A stretch of DNA of 64,000 nt. It comes from Rostrohypoxylon terebratum (lineage: Eukaryota; Ascomycota; Sordariomycetes; Xylariales; Hypoxylaceae). Below, one piece after another: positions 11,519 through 23,454 of this stretch. The stretch's first letter is position 1; the number at the start of each line of letters is the position of its first letter. The stretch spans positions 1 through 64,000 of the forward strand of contig MU385924.1 of the NCBI GenBank assembly GCA_022497145.1, read 5' to 3'. The position numbers and the translations under genes were made by a program. Under the pieces are notes generated by a model, which saw only the letters and a program-made list of their open reading frames with translations, searched no databases and had not been told where the DNA came from.

Positions 11519-12342
11519 GCAATATCTAGTGTACTATGAAAAGGAAAAGGCGTATTCAAATCTCCCCCGAGAATGGTATTATTAAGTCGAACAACATGTA
11601 CATATGGGCCGGGAAAAATGGGCCGAGTTGTGTGGTCACTCAGTTACCATACCTCAATCGCTTTATTGTATAAAAAACGCAATATCAGCTCAGTCAAACT
11701 ATTTATGCACGTCCAATGTTAAAGTATTTTGATCTTCAATTAGTATTAGCAGCTGAGATAACCTTGAACTGTTAATAATTTCGGTAAGTAGTACCTCAAC
11801 GCTCTTTTATCTAAATCCAGCATCACGCGACACGAAGCAACGACTCCGAAGTTCGAGGTTATAGATCTCCGATTAGGTTCCGCGGAAGTCGGTCCGCGGG
11901 GTTGATATTATGTGCAAAACCTTTGCTATGATTGGCCAGAGAGACAATTAGCATTATCAGGCGCGATTGCGTCAGAGCTCCCGCCCCTCCAAAATTCCCG
12001 TTGGACCCGCTAAAACTTTGGAGGAAGTACTAAAATCGACTAAGACGGCGGGAATCGGTCGAGACTCTTTCAAAGACTTTTCATACCTCGCTGTAGTTTG
12101 CCGCATGGCGACATCGCCTTAGTCGCAATAACTTCTTAGCCTTACCTAAGTATCTAGTTAGATATTTTTTATCTCCTGGAGATTTCCCGGGATCGGATCT
12201 TCAATATGAATAATACCTTATTTCCTCCATGATGTTGTCATTTCTTTTCCCTGTATAATTCGCTGCTTGAACACCTGATTACTAGAGACCCAAAATTAGG
12301 GAGTCGTCTGTGTTGTGCGCCGCAACGAGGCGTTGATCAATC
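11519..12342. other. Intergenic, siroheme synthase promoter
   Basis: An 824-bp gap between tandem genes. An ATTGG (reverse CCAAT) box occurs near 11932. No ORF of note. Confidence 0.45.
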
Positions 12343-14100
12343 ATGACGAGCTACGTTTCAATGCTGACGGCAACGGATGCCCGATCTCACATACACTTGA
12401 TCGTCGGCTCGAACCCTCTCGCGGCCGCGCGGTGCGGACAATCGCTAAGCGCTGGGGCGTCGCCCATCTTGCTCGTGCCAGAAACGGCAGAGCTACACTA
12501 TGCGCTACAGAAGCGCATAGACGATGGCGAAGTAAAGTGGATAAAAGAGGCATTCAGAGACGAACATCTCTTTACTCTCGGAAGAGAGGAAATAGACCAC
12601 GTGGTTGACGCTGTGTTTGTGACTTCCGGCCCTAGGGAACCTTTGAGTACGACGCCTCGTCAAAATTCCTATCCCCAAACTATTCATTGACTGAGAACTA
12701 TAGGCGCCCACGTCTCAGCCCTCTGCAAGCGAAACCGCATTCCGGTAAACGTCGTCGATGCGCCGCAACTCTGCACATTCTCCCTCTTATCCACCCATGT
12801 CGACGGCCCACTACAAATCGGTATCACTACGAACGGGCGAGGGTGTAAGCTAGCATCTAGGATACGTCGCGAAGTCGCGGCTTCGCTGCCGCCGAACCTA
12901 GGATCCGCTTGTCTGCGCCTAGGCGACGTGCGGCGCAAGATTCAAGAGGAAGACCACCTCCTACATATGGCTCTAGCGGACGGCGAGGATGTCGATGATT
13001 CGATAGATCAACTAGCCAGTTTCAACAAGCTAGTCACAGAAGCCGACATCGACGCCGCCAAGAACAGGCGCATGCGCTGGCTGAGCCAAATCTGCGAATA
13101 CTGGCCCCTCAAGCGCCTAGCCGCCATCACCGACGCCGACGTCTCCACCATCCTTCAATCCTACACCGATCTCCCCTCGCTCCCCACCACCACCAACACC
13201 CAGAATCCCGCATCAACCCCGCAAAAACGCGGCCGCATCATCCTAGCCGGTTCCGGCCCCGGACACCCGGATCTGCTCACCCGCGCAACGTACAAGGCGA
13301 TCCAGAACGCGGACCTGATTCTCGCGGACAAACTGGTGCCGTCGGGGGTCCTGGACCTAGTCCCCCGCCGCACCCCCGTGCGCATCGCGCGCAAGTTCCC
13401 CGGCAACGCGGACGCCGCGCAAGCCGAGCTCCACGAGATGGCCGTCCTCGCCGCGCGCGAGGGGAAAACAGTCCTCCGACTCAAGCAGGGAGACCCTTAC
13501 GTATACGGGCGCGGGGGCGAGGAAGTGGAGTTCTTCAGGAGCGAGGGGTTCGCGAAGGAGGGCGACGTGGTGGTGCTGCCTGGGGTCACGAGCGCGCTGA
13601 GCGCGCCGCTGTTCGCTGGCATCCCGGGCACGCAGAGAGATGTCGCGGACCAGGTGCTGATATGCACCGGGACGGGGAAGAAGGGGAAGGCGCCGGTGCC
13701 GCCGGAGTACGTTGGCTCGAGGACGGTGGTTTTTCTTATGGCGTTGCATCGGGTGGAGGGGTTGGTCGCGGAATTGACGACGTATCTCGAGTCGGAATTG
13801 GTGCAAGGGGAGAGTGGGGGGAAGGAGGGAGGGGAGGGGAAGAGGCGCGCTTTGTGGCCACGGAATACGCCTTGTGCTGTTGTTGAACGGGCGAGCTGTC
13901 CTGATCAGAGGGTTATTAGGACGACGTTGGATAAGGTTGTTGAGGCGGTTGAGCAGGAGGGGAGTAGGCCGCCTGGATTATTGGTTGTCGGCGCGGCATG
14001 CGAATTCTTGAATAAACTCGAGAAGGGCCGGGCCTGGAGCGTTGAGGAGGGGTTTAGGGGGCTGGATTTTGTTGGCGATGGGTTGGATCTAGGTGCATAG
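12343..14100 (+). CDS. MET1: Siroheme synthase / uroporphyrinogen-III C-methyltransferase (Met1-type fusion)
   Basis: Makes siroheme, the cofactor of sulfite and nitrite reductases. Two exons (12343-12646 and 12704-14100) give 566 residues. The N-terminal part (to about 210) resembles the NAD-binding dehydrogenase/ferrochelatase module: HLIVGSNPLAAARCGQSL, then VNVVDAPQLCTFSLLS and ITTNGRGCKLASRIRREVA. The C-terminal part (about 277-530) is a SAM-dependent tetrapyrrole methyltransferase: LAGSGPGHPDLLTRAT, LKQGDPYVYGRGGEE and PGVTSALSAPLFAGIPGT. It is therefore arranged like bacterial CysG but in the order dehydrogenase then methylase. Whether the N-terminal half is catalytic or only structural, with a separate Met8 elsewhere, is not visible here. 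The 3' half is noticeably GC-richer than flanking genes. Confidence 0.92.
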
Positions 14101-14580
14101 CCCTACTTCTTTGAGAAGAGACGTGTTTTGAGCAGAGGTAGACATGTATAAGCGAGTCGCATCGGCATCTGGACGGCGTTTGAGATATCTGACCTATATA
14201 AGGCAAATTTTTATATTCATTGGCAGATCATATTCCACATATAAAACTTGCGCCTTGTTTTTGTCGCTGCTCAGTTAATGCCTATAAATCAGATTAGGGG
14301 AGTCATCTCAACAATCAGACTATCTCCACCTTTACCCGACCGAGATTGAAAATAGGGGTTGACGTCTACAATCTTTGACCCCACCCACTTCAATAGCATT
14401 GATACACATTCACTTAATAATAAGTTTTCTTCTGTATAATCGATCTTGTGTTATATCAATCTACCGTCTACGATCCTCCGCTCCACAAAGTGTACAAACA
14501 TTCACCATCGTGCACCTAAACACCCTATCCCCGTCACATGGAGCCCCACAACCTCACGAGTAAGGGGCCAGCCCTCTCAC
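14101..14580. other. Intergenic between convergent genes
   Basis: 3' flanks of the siroheme synthase and CmcJ-like genes; no feature recognised. Confidence 0.5.
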
Positions 14581-15624
14581 CTAATCGCGATCGTCAGGGT
14601 GGAAAACCAGCGCCCTAACCTCGATGCTCTCGCGCTTCGGCACGTCGTCCTTGGTGCGCGGGTCGGAGAAGGCGGTGTGCGGGACGCGACGCGCGCGGCC
14701 GTCCGTCTTCGAGTCGAAGCACTTGATCAGCAGCACCTCTTGGGGGGTGAGCTTGCTCTTGTAGTACCACCGGTGCGAGGGCAAGTAGCGCACCGCGAAG
14801 GTCTCGCCCTTGCGGTTAGGGTAGATGAGCGGGATCGGCACGAGCTGGTCTTCGCCGACGGAGTGGGCGTCTGCGATGGCGAGGCTGGAGTGGTGTTAGT
14901 AGGTAGGTTATCGACAGGTATTGCTGGAAAAAGGGGGTGTGGCGTAGTGACTCACGGATCTCGGAGGACGGTCTTGATAGGTCGCCACACGTTGATGATC
15001 TGAACACGGCCTTTGAGCAGCTCGGCGGCTTCCTCGGCGGGCAGGTGGTGCGGCACACGTGATAGAGAGGCGGAGTACGTCTGGTCGATGTGGACGCGTT
15101 GGACGGGACCACGTAGCTGCGGACTGCGGGCCCCGGATCTCGCGTCGACGGGCTGGCGGCGGATGGTGTGGTCGAAGATGAAGATTTTGGACGCGCCGGT
15201 TCTGTCGGGGTTAAGTCAGTTACGTATGTTTACATGGAAAACTTCGATAGTGAGAAGTGACATACACATCTTTCAGCAACTGCTCGGTCTCTGGGTAGTA
15301 GACGGCTTTGATATGGTCGTCGTCTAGGAATTCCGTTTCCTGTGCCACGTGAGGAACGTACTGAAATCCGTTCCCATCAAGAGTGTACTCGGACTCTCGA
15401 CCTCGGACGTCGGTGATATGAACAGGGTGGCTCTCGGTAGGACGTTCGTACGTGCTGGGCTTGTCAGTGTATGTTGGGTGTGGGGGAGAGCCGTCCTCGT
15501 TGTCCTTGTGGAAGTTTAGGGTCGTGTCAACGTCGATTGGCAGCTGAGTCGCGGATGTCGTCGAGAGCCCGCCAGCCGTGAAGGTTGGCGCGGTGCTAGG
15601 GAGTTGAACGTCAGGGGAGGCCAT
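14581..15624 (-). CDS. CmcJ/asaB/GA4-desaturase-like oxidoreductase
   Basis: Three exons (15624-15266, 15201-14956, 14884-14581) give 302 residues in consistent phase. The segments TLNFHKDNEDGSPP, FLDDDHIKAVYYPETEQLLKDV, IFIFDHTIRR, INVWRPIKTVLRDP and RWYYKSKLTPQEVLLIKCFDSK form the pattern of the fungal family annotated after 7-alpha-cephem methoxylase P8 chain (CmcJ), NvfI, AsaB and gibberellin GA4 desaturase. Some members are Fe(II)/2-oxoglutarate-type tailoring enzymes. HTIRR and the His/Asp residues near the middle could contribute metal ligands, but I do not assign them. Family members sit in and out of biosynthetic clusters; here no synthase gene is nearby, so a substrate cannot be inferred. 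The start is the ATG of MASPDVQL; in-frame codons further upstream are unlikely to be coding. Confidence 0.88.
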
Positions 15625-16154
15625 CGTGTACTCGGGTGTGTTGGTGTTGTTGCGCGTATAGTAAGCTGATATGCTTCGATAAGAAAACGAGTCGATGAGA
15701 TGGAGGCGGGTCTCGGTTTTTTTATAGTTGTCTATCTGGGAATGGGTCGACTTGGCCTCTTCGGATGCTACCTCGTATATACTTATCAGTGATTCAATGA
15801 ATGACTCCCCAGTTAGGAGGTAGATGGGATAGTAGCTCTCCAAGCTTCCCCGCAAAACGGCAGAGCACGCAATACTCCAGTGAGCATTGCGCAAGGGCCG
15901 CGGAGAGTTTAATGGTAGGACGTCATACGTCCAACGATTGACACGAATGCCGGCATTAAGGCATCTAGGCTCCTATGGTGGGCATTGATTAGAAATGCTA
16001 TTCTATTTGTAAGCCTGCCCCCCTTGCTTTCCGTTCATTGTTCAATTGCTCCGATCCTTCACGTCGCTACGTCCGTTAGCATATACAGAACTTGCGTAAT
16101 CATTATTGAACATTGCGTCCTGTTGCTATATATGTAGAGTAAAATATGGTACGA
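15625..16154. other. Intergenic
   Basis: Promoter side of the CmcJ-like gene and 3' side of the permease gene. No further feature seen. Confidence 0.45.
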
Positions 16155-17945
16155 CTATTCGACCCTTGGTACGCGTGTCAGCACAGTGATAGCCGTGCCA
16201 TCATCTAGCACTTCTTGCTTCTCTTCCAGCGTATACCGTCCGATTCTGGGTAATATTACTGTCCATACAAGCCAGTATAGGACTCCAAAAAGGAGTCTGT
16301 AAATTTGTAAGCCTTCGTGATTAGAAATTCGCACGATGTCGCCATCTGTGCAATATGTAAAAGGGGTAACGACTTACAAACCAACACTGACCACGGCGTA
16401 AGTTGCGTACCAGAGGCCGTCGGGTTTGGGGTTTGATGGCGGGAAGAATGGCGCTGCGAGAAGGGCAAGACATAGCAGTATCCTAAAGATGACGGCCGGA
16501 ATCCAGGCTTTGAAAGGTCTCTTCAAATCCGGTCTCTTATATCGTAGCCAAACGAGCCCTACGGATGTCGCAAGCGCGAATATCTGTCCTGGATAACCCT
16601 CTACTTCCAAAATAAAAGAGTATACCTCGTCTGACGGTGGAAGTACGATGACAAGGACGGAAGGGATATAATGTACGAGAAGGCCGCCTAACGGTGAATT
16701 GAACGGTTTCGTGGAGGACAGATATCTCGAAAATGGCAGAAACCCCGCGCGAGCGATTTCCTGGTTTAAACGAGCCTAAATTTGAATTAGATTTATTATC
16801 CTATCTATGAATTTGACCTGTTATTGGCGAAGACTTACAACCGCGAATGTGACAACCATCACGTTGCCTGCCGCGGAGAGCGCGACAGCTAGAGGTAGAA
16901 ACCTCTTGCCAACATTTGGACCAAAAGTTCGTTCAAAAAACAAGGCGGCGACGAGTTGACCGCTCTGCTTAATATCATCGATCGGCACAACGGCGAAATA
17001 AGCCAAGTTGGCGAGGAGGTAGAGGAGCAACGCCGTAACAAGGGCCGTGAGCGAAACAGACCTCAAGGTTCTAACCGGATCTTTGACTTCGTTCATAACA
17101 TTATTCAAATTCGAGAGACCTGCGTACGAATAGAAGACTTTGAAGAGCGACGTCGCGATAGTTCCGACATTCCAGTCGCTTCCTTCCCAAATTCCTTCCC
17201 ACGAGTGTAATTTCGTCGGTTGGATATCCGTATCTTGCTGTTCCGGCCTGAAGATTACGACGTAGAGGGCGGCAAACACCATAAACACGACCAATCCTAC
17301 CTTTACCCAACCTAGGAAATTCTGAATACGTATACCAGCCTTATACCAAACGCCGTGGATGATGGTGATGACTGTGATGACGACGACCGCTAGGGACTTC
17401 TTCGAGAAATCGCTGGGCTCGGTGTCGAAGACGAAATGTACGTACTGGCTAAATATGATGCAATTACTTGCTGAGAATCCTAAGAGCACGGCTTGAACCG
17501 CTATCATGGTGGACGCGAAGAACCGGGGCCGGGGATACGTAAATTCGAGGTACACTTTGTCGCCGCCGGAACGAGGTAACATGCAGCCATATTCCAGAGA
17601 TATTGCGAGACCACATGCCACTATAATTGCACCCAAAATCCAGATAGAGAGCGAAAGGCCTATGCTCCCCACAGAAGTTAAGATGACACCGGGAACTGCG
17701 AAGATTCCACTACCAATAACCCTAGATATGGCGATAATGTATGCGCTCTTCCAGTCGATATTCCGGCCCAGAACGGATTCCTCGGGTAAGACGTCATCCT
17801 CGAGGTTGCCGTACTCAGGCGGCGATGATGGTCCATCTTCCTCTCCATCATCAGTTGGAGGTTTGAAGGTCGATGACTGTACCGAAACGCGATCTATCGC
17901 GTCCCCTCCCAATAGAGGACTGTCTTCGCCGCTAGAAGTAGACAT
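16155..17945 (-). CDS. APC-superfamily amino-acid permease (methionine permease/LAT-like)
   Basis: Plasma-membrane amino-acid transporter. Three exons (17945-16839, 16775-16378, 16296-16155) give 548 residues. The cytosolic N-terminus (about 65 residues) is acidic and Ser/Pro-rich with DSPLLGG. TM1 follows with the APC signature ISRVIGSGIFAVPGVIL. About 12 hydrophobic segments can be counted, including LSIWILGAIIVACGLAISLEY, AVVVITVITIIHGVW, VGLVVFMVFAALYVVIF and LTALVTALLLYLLANLAYFA. FYSYAGLSNLNNVMNEVKDP is the typical YAGWxN-type region. The C-terminus ends with a short hydrophilic tail. The pattern is closest to the high-affinity methionine permease (MUP1/MUP3) group, but substrate is inferred only by family. 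Confidence 0.9.
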
Positions 17946-19749
17946 TTTTCAGAAATCGAGATGCTGTCGCTGCCGGTCGCGTAATCTAAATCACGAGGAT
18001 GAGTCTATCATGTCTCTCGGGAAAGTTTGTCGATCGATGAAATCGCACGAGAAAAAAACAGGCGGAAACCATTCAAGGTGGATGATCACAGTCCATTTGT
18101 GTCATTTTGGTGATGATCAAAAATGGCGCCTTACAATCCATCTGACTTTCGGGATGCCTGATCTGCTGACAAAGTTTACTCTTGATGGCGGTTGCGCAAT
18201 CATGTTGTTTCACTTTTACCACTCAGCTCTGTTGATGTTCTCGCACGTCATATTCCTTACCACTTGCACCACCCACCCGTCGCCCGTGCTGATAACCAGG
18301 GCTTGCAACCACTGAGCGTCTCCTAAACTCTCTAACCAAACGGAACGTTACCTTATCTCTGCCTGAAAACCCAGATATGGTCGTTTTAGGCGGCAGGTAA
18401 GGACTAGGTAGACTGTACCTAATAGGTAGAACCTAGGTAGGTACAAATTAACAAAATCGATAGTTAGTTTCTTCCGCCCCAATACAGCGCGATACGATAC
18501 ACATCTCACATCTTCCATGCAAGCTGACGTCTTGGTGTTCCGTCGAGTAATAGATAGCGGATCAGCCGGTAGCATCTGGCAAGCATCGTAATGGTCTCGC
18601 TCCATGTCATAACAAGGACGGGTTGTAACGCTCGTATCTTTCATTCAATTAGTTAATCGTGCATCAGTCGTGTTGTATTAAGTCTCAAGTTGGGTAACTA
18701 TCCAGATGTGACCGGGTAACAATCTAATCGGCAGCCCGCACAGCCCGCATTGGCTGATGAAAGCCACGTCTTGGCACGGACCCCCACAAATCACCGAAGG
18801 CGTAAGCCACCCCCTTTTCCGGAAACATATTGGTAGATCACATTCAACTGTTCAGTCTTCAGAACACGACGAACCGCGCAAGATCGAGAGGGCAACTGAC
18901 CTATACAGAGTAAAGACGAGCAGCAATCGAATTCCGGTGAGATATCTCCTGGCTAAAAGCCATCACTTTCGCTACCTTACTAAAGAATGACATAGAGCTC
19001 GCCGATCCCTAGTATCTTGAACTTTTGCGTAAATGTGTTGCTATTGCCAATCATATCGACTGTTCAAGAGCTATAGGGTTAGGGTCAGGGTTAGGGTTAT
19101 GTCACAAAGTCATCTAGATCATTAACAGGGTGATGAAATACTTGAACCAGCCGTGAGAAGATAAAACTGAGATGGAAATCTTCAGAAAATCCCAGGACTA
19201 GAAAATCTAGGTTTCAACAGTGCATTCCAACAAATACAATACGTGCATCAAATATTAAACAGGACCTTATGTGATAGGGAGCCTGCCTACTATGTGTGTA
19301 ACATATATCCCACATTAATGACGATGCCTGCCCACCCGAGCACCTTTCAAGCCTACCTTCACTGCATATAACACCTCTAAAATTAGTGGTAAGGTAAGGG
19401 GTACAGAGAGCAACATATCTACGTACCTGTTGGTTAATAGCCATGTGTCCTATGCATGATATAACAAACAGCCAAGATATCCAAAGACCAGGCACCTAAC
19501 AAACGTTGAATGCCGGCCTCTATATATTTGAGGTAGTTATCATTTGCGAAGTATCAACTTTCCCCATGTGATCTCTACGAAGAAAACGGGTGCACCTGGA
19601 AGCCTCGTCTTCTCTAGCGACTCATCAACTAACTTCCTATTTATAAGTAGCAAGTACCATTGAACTATCACTTCTGATTTTCTAATACCCATTGACTATC
19701 AACTACCTACATCACCCATTCCTTATTACAATCAATCCATTCAGCAGCT
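17946..19749. other. Large divergent intergenic region with internal telomere-like tract
   Basis: A 1.8-kb gap between divergent permease and DUF829 genes. It holds an ACCTAGGTAGGTAC element at 18431-18444 and the telomere-like tract at 19074-19099. Short open frames here lack family resemblance. Confidence 0.5.
19074..19099 (+). repeat. Interstitial telomere-like repeat (TTAGGG)n
   Basis: Four head-to-tail TAGGGT-type units, the third beginning with C instead of T. TTAGGG is the usual telomere repeat of filamentous ascomycetes, so this is an internal telomere-like sequence within intergenic DNA. Confidence 0.85.
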
Positions 19750-20673
19750 ATGGCCTCGCCAGCATCCAAGCCGCGGAGCAGCAGTGGACTGAGCTTTATG
19801 CAGAAGATATCTCCACACGTTTGCCTCTTGCGCCCGTTGCCCTCCAACACGAAAAACATACCTCCTAGGGCCCACGACCCCGCGCTGATCATCATCTTCG
19901 GCTGGATGAACGCTGCGGATGGCCCACTCGCCAAGTACGTTCTCCAGTATGAGGCTCTATTCCCAACCTCAGCTATTCTCCTCGTCACGTGTACTTTCGC
20001 CGGCATGACAGTCCCGTGGCTAGGCTTACGAGAAGCCCGCGTCGCCGCTACCACCACCCACGCCATCCTCGCACAAGACGAGACCCAAGCATCGCCTAAG
20101 AGTGACACCGACGCGCGCGCGCCTCCACGCCCGCGGCTACTCCTCCACGTCTTCTCCAACGCAGGCTCAACCATGCTGTATCACCTGTACACGGCCTACG
20201 CGGCCACCAGCTCTTCCGACGGGGCTAAAGGTGCCACCCTCCCCTCGCACACCACCATCTTCGATTCCGCGCCCGCCAGCTTTACCTACCAGACGCTGCT
20301 ACAGGGCATCCTGGACGGCGTGCCATCAGCAGCGGCGCGCCTCGTCGTCATGCCCATAGCGTATCTCTACGTGGCGCTGATATGGACGGCGGTCACCGTG
20401 CTGCGGGTGCCCGAACACATCGGGGACCTAGCGCCGCGCGCGCACAACGACCCCGCTTGCGTGCGGGAGTCCCGCCGTGTCTACATTTACGGCCCCGCCG
20501 ATCGCATCACGCCGGCTGCGGGTGTGGAGCGCCACGCGGACGAGGCCAAGGCGCGCGGTTTCCGCGTTCGCCGTGAGGTCTTTGAGGGGACGGGGCATGT
20601 GGCCCATGCGAGGAAGCATGCGGATCGCTACTGGCACGTTGTGGAGCAGACTTGGAAGCAGGAATGTCGATAG
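19750..20673 (+). CDS. DUF829/TMEM53-family alpha/beta hydrolase-like protein
   Basis: Single-exon frame of 307 residues matching PF05705 (DUF829; animal TMEM53). It opens with LIIIFGWMNAADGPLAKY near residue 46, the characteristic GWM(x) strand-turn. The nucleophile-elbow region is LLHVFSNAGSTMLYHLY, with Ser136 as candidate nucleophile. TIFDSAPAS follows at 169-177, then RVYIYGPADRITPAAGVERHADEA with Asp251 and FEGTGHVAHARKH with His283. A Ser-Asp-His triad is therefore conserved by eye. The catalytic activity of the family is unclear to me. One moderately hydrophobic stretch (about 199-220) may be membrane-associated. Codon use in the 3' two thirds is strikingly GC-rich. Confidence 0.87.
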   Translation: MASPASKPRSSSGLSFMQKISPHVCLLRPLPSNTKNIPPRAHDPALIIIFGWMNAADGPLAKYVLQYEALFPTSAILLVTCTFAGMTVPWLGLREARVAATTTHAILAQDETQASPKSDTDARAPPRPRLLLHVFSNAGSTMLYHLYTAYAATSSSDGAKGATLPSHTTIFDSAPASFTYQTLLQGILDGVPSAAARLVVMPIAYLYVALIWTAVTVLRVPEHIGDLAPRAHNDPACVRESRRVYIYGPADRITPAAGVERHADEAKARGFRVRREVFEGTGHVAHARKHADRYWHVVEQTWKQECR

Positions 20674-20904
20674 GTAGGTAGACATAAACTATGGGTTATT
20701 ATCAAGTAACCGTGCCACCACTCCCCCAGATCTAGAAGTCCCGGCTAGCTTTAGAAAACTGAATCGAGTGCTGTATGCAATTTTCAAGTTCTGTTTGAAC
20801 CTCAAGTAACAGTAACATTTCCTAAGCGCGGTTAGTCCGGAACTTCATTTCCCAAGTGTATCCTTACTGACCTAGTACTTGGTAGTGCGTACGAGCTCGC
20901 GTAG

Positions 20905-23454
20905 TCAAATGATCTGTAAGGCAGAGACTGGGGGGTCGTTCCCTATTCGAGCTTTCATCTTATCCGGACTTTCAATAACAGCCGCACGTGCCACAATCCG
21001 ATGCTTCATCACGCCTTGCTGCTCTGTCTCCCTAAGGATTACATAGGATGGATATCGGTGGATAAGGTAGAGGATATCGCCTTTTTGTACGGGTGCTGTG
21101 GCAATACCCACGATACTATCCTCTGTGATGAATAAGTACGTCCCAGTAGATCCATGAAGTGCTTGGCGTATTAATTCTCTTTCACCACCACCCAACACGT
21201 TGGAGCATCCTTTTATCTGTTCATACACAAAAGCGCCGCCCAAACAGAGGAATCGCATGATCTCATCCTCTCCCGGCAATGGATGATTGCATGTCCGTCT
21301 TTCGATGGAGCCGTCGTCTTTGGCCAAGTCCGAATATTCCCTGCACACACTCCGAACAAAACCTAACGCATTTTCATATGAATCTAGAGAGCCAACTTCT
21401 GCATAATCTGGAACCAACTTCACATGATAAATAGTGCTGATTGGAATTCCATTGCAGAATAACGTCGTCGGGGTTGCCAAGCATATATCTTTCCCATTTG
21501 GGAGTGCGCCTGTCAGCCCGAACGCGAGCAGATATGCTTCAATTGTGAGTCCCGCATATGTATTTTTTACATAAGCATGGGAATATGAAAAATCAATGAC
21601 CCAAGATGGGCCGGAGAAATCAGCGCTAAAGCCACTACGGGACTCGACGCATAATCTATATATTGAGAGCTCGAGCCTGTATTGTCCCAGATTAAGAATC
21701 CAGGCCGTGATCCGCTTGAACACAACCACAGGAGTCTCGGTATAATCTACTTTGATGAGACGCCCTTCACTTTTAGTCATGAGCGATTCCAATGCGAATA
21801 TCTTATCACGTGGGTCGCTAGCACGATAGGTAACAACGCGAGAGAGCATTTCCTGAAGATTCCTGTCTTGTGGGCTCTCCAAATTCTTCTCTCCATATCG
21901 TTTCTCGGGGCGAATCCGTCGAATAAGCGATGAATACATTTCCGAGGCCTGCCAGAATCCACGTTGGAATTCAAAAGTTGCTATCATATAGTTGGCCCCT
22001 GCTAGACACATTAGTTAAACACTCCAATCTTGGCTCCTTATAATTACCAGATCTTCCACCGTCGGTGCTTAGAAGAGAGCATAAGATTATAAGGCAGGAG
22101 GAGGCGTGCACTTACCTGTATCTGACTCTGTAGATTCAATCGATTCTGACATTTCGAAAAATTCCTGGACAACATCCAAGGCCGATATCAGAGCGCTATA
22201 TTGATACTGGTAGCCGCGAAAGTATATGATTGGTTCATTTGATGGGAGCGTAGCTTCTTGAATCGTCCATACCCTCTCCCACCATGGGTGCGACATGATG
22301 GAGTCCACACATCGAGCGATCATGATCTTTAAACCAAGTGGTTGCTTGTCCCAGAACCTGGCAGTTTGATATTCTTTATATTTCTCAAGCATACCGGCAA
22401 GGTCGTATTGGTTTTTTAATGAGTTGAATTCCCCTAAGAGCTCCTGGGCTACCCGATTGACATTTCTTTCCATAATCATAGGGAATTCTCCCTCTGAAGT
22501 TGAGGTTTCTGGAGGCCAGTCTCCCAACCAGATCGTTGTTTGCAATGCTTTCGAGTAAATATCTCTCATGAGTCGTACTTGGTGGCCTTTCTCTTCCAAG
22601 TTTGATTGATTTATGCAAATTGCATCAATCCAAATGTTTCGGGGAGCATCTTCGTGACGTAAGCTATAAAGAATTCCCTTGAGGTTTGCGGTTACTTTGA
22701 ATGAGCTTCCGTCAATCTTGATATCCTGATCAGATTTGAGGTCACCCCAAACATAAGATAAAGCCTCCTCGATCTTGTCTGTACGTAAATCGCGCTCTTC
22801 GAGTCGACACTCTAAAGGACTATCCTTGGGGCCGGGTTCTATGCACAGGATTCGGATATTTGGTGGTTCAAGACGTTTAAGATATATGTGGTCATCATTG
22901 TTCCGGATACTCAGAGCTGAGTCATTAGGTAATAACCGACAAGCCGGCCGTGGTGGTATGGGGCCTTTTACCTTTCGACTTAATTCAAATAAGAAACGCA
23001 CATTTTCAGCATCATGTGATTGGTATCCTGTAATATATGATTCCATAGCTTCAACCAAAACGGCAGATTTAATGTCGAACATGTCGATAAGCTCATATGT
23101 CGTGACCACGACCAATTCATTGAATATAGTCAGTAAATCCTTGCCAAAGTCTTCTTTGTTAAGGGGATCTCTGTATTTTCTTCCTGTGAGATTACCGGAC
23201 GCCTCGTCGGATTCGGGTGGGTTGGAGGAGGCCTTGAGTAATAGCTGCAGGGCTTCGTTTAAACCAAGTTCTCCGACGAGAAACTCGATTAATGAGTCTT
23301 GGATAAACTGGAACCGAGCATCCCACCTTGAAATGACACCGGTGATTTTGATCGGAATGAATAAATCGAAAACGAATTCCAAATTTGGGTATTCTTCCCA
23401 CGGGGATTCGCTTGTGGAGTCCAATATCGTGCTCCAAACAGTGTCGACGTCCAT
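20905..23454 (-). CDS. HET-domain (heterokaryon incompatibility) protein
   Basis: Two exons (23454-22116 and 22001-20905) give 811 residues. The HET domain (PF06985) spans roughly 228-405: EALSYVWGDL at 230-239, NIWIDAICINQSNLEEKGHQ at 273-292, TTIWLGDW, and PWWERVWTIQEATLP at 390-404. Fungal HET domains trigger programmed cell death after non-self recognition or sit in related immune-like proteins. The C-terminal half has the usual DPRDKIFALESLM block and the distal HET-protein region with GAFVYEQIKGC-type and GDILYLI sequences. Unusually, about 200 residues precede the HET domain; typical HET proteins start close to it. This extension has mixed helical character (DSLIEFLVGELGLNEALQLLL) and I recognise no domain in it. 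No NACHT or NB-ARC motif is present. Confidence 0.92.
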
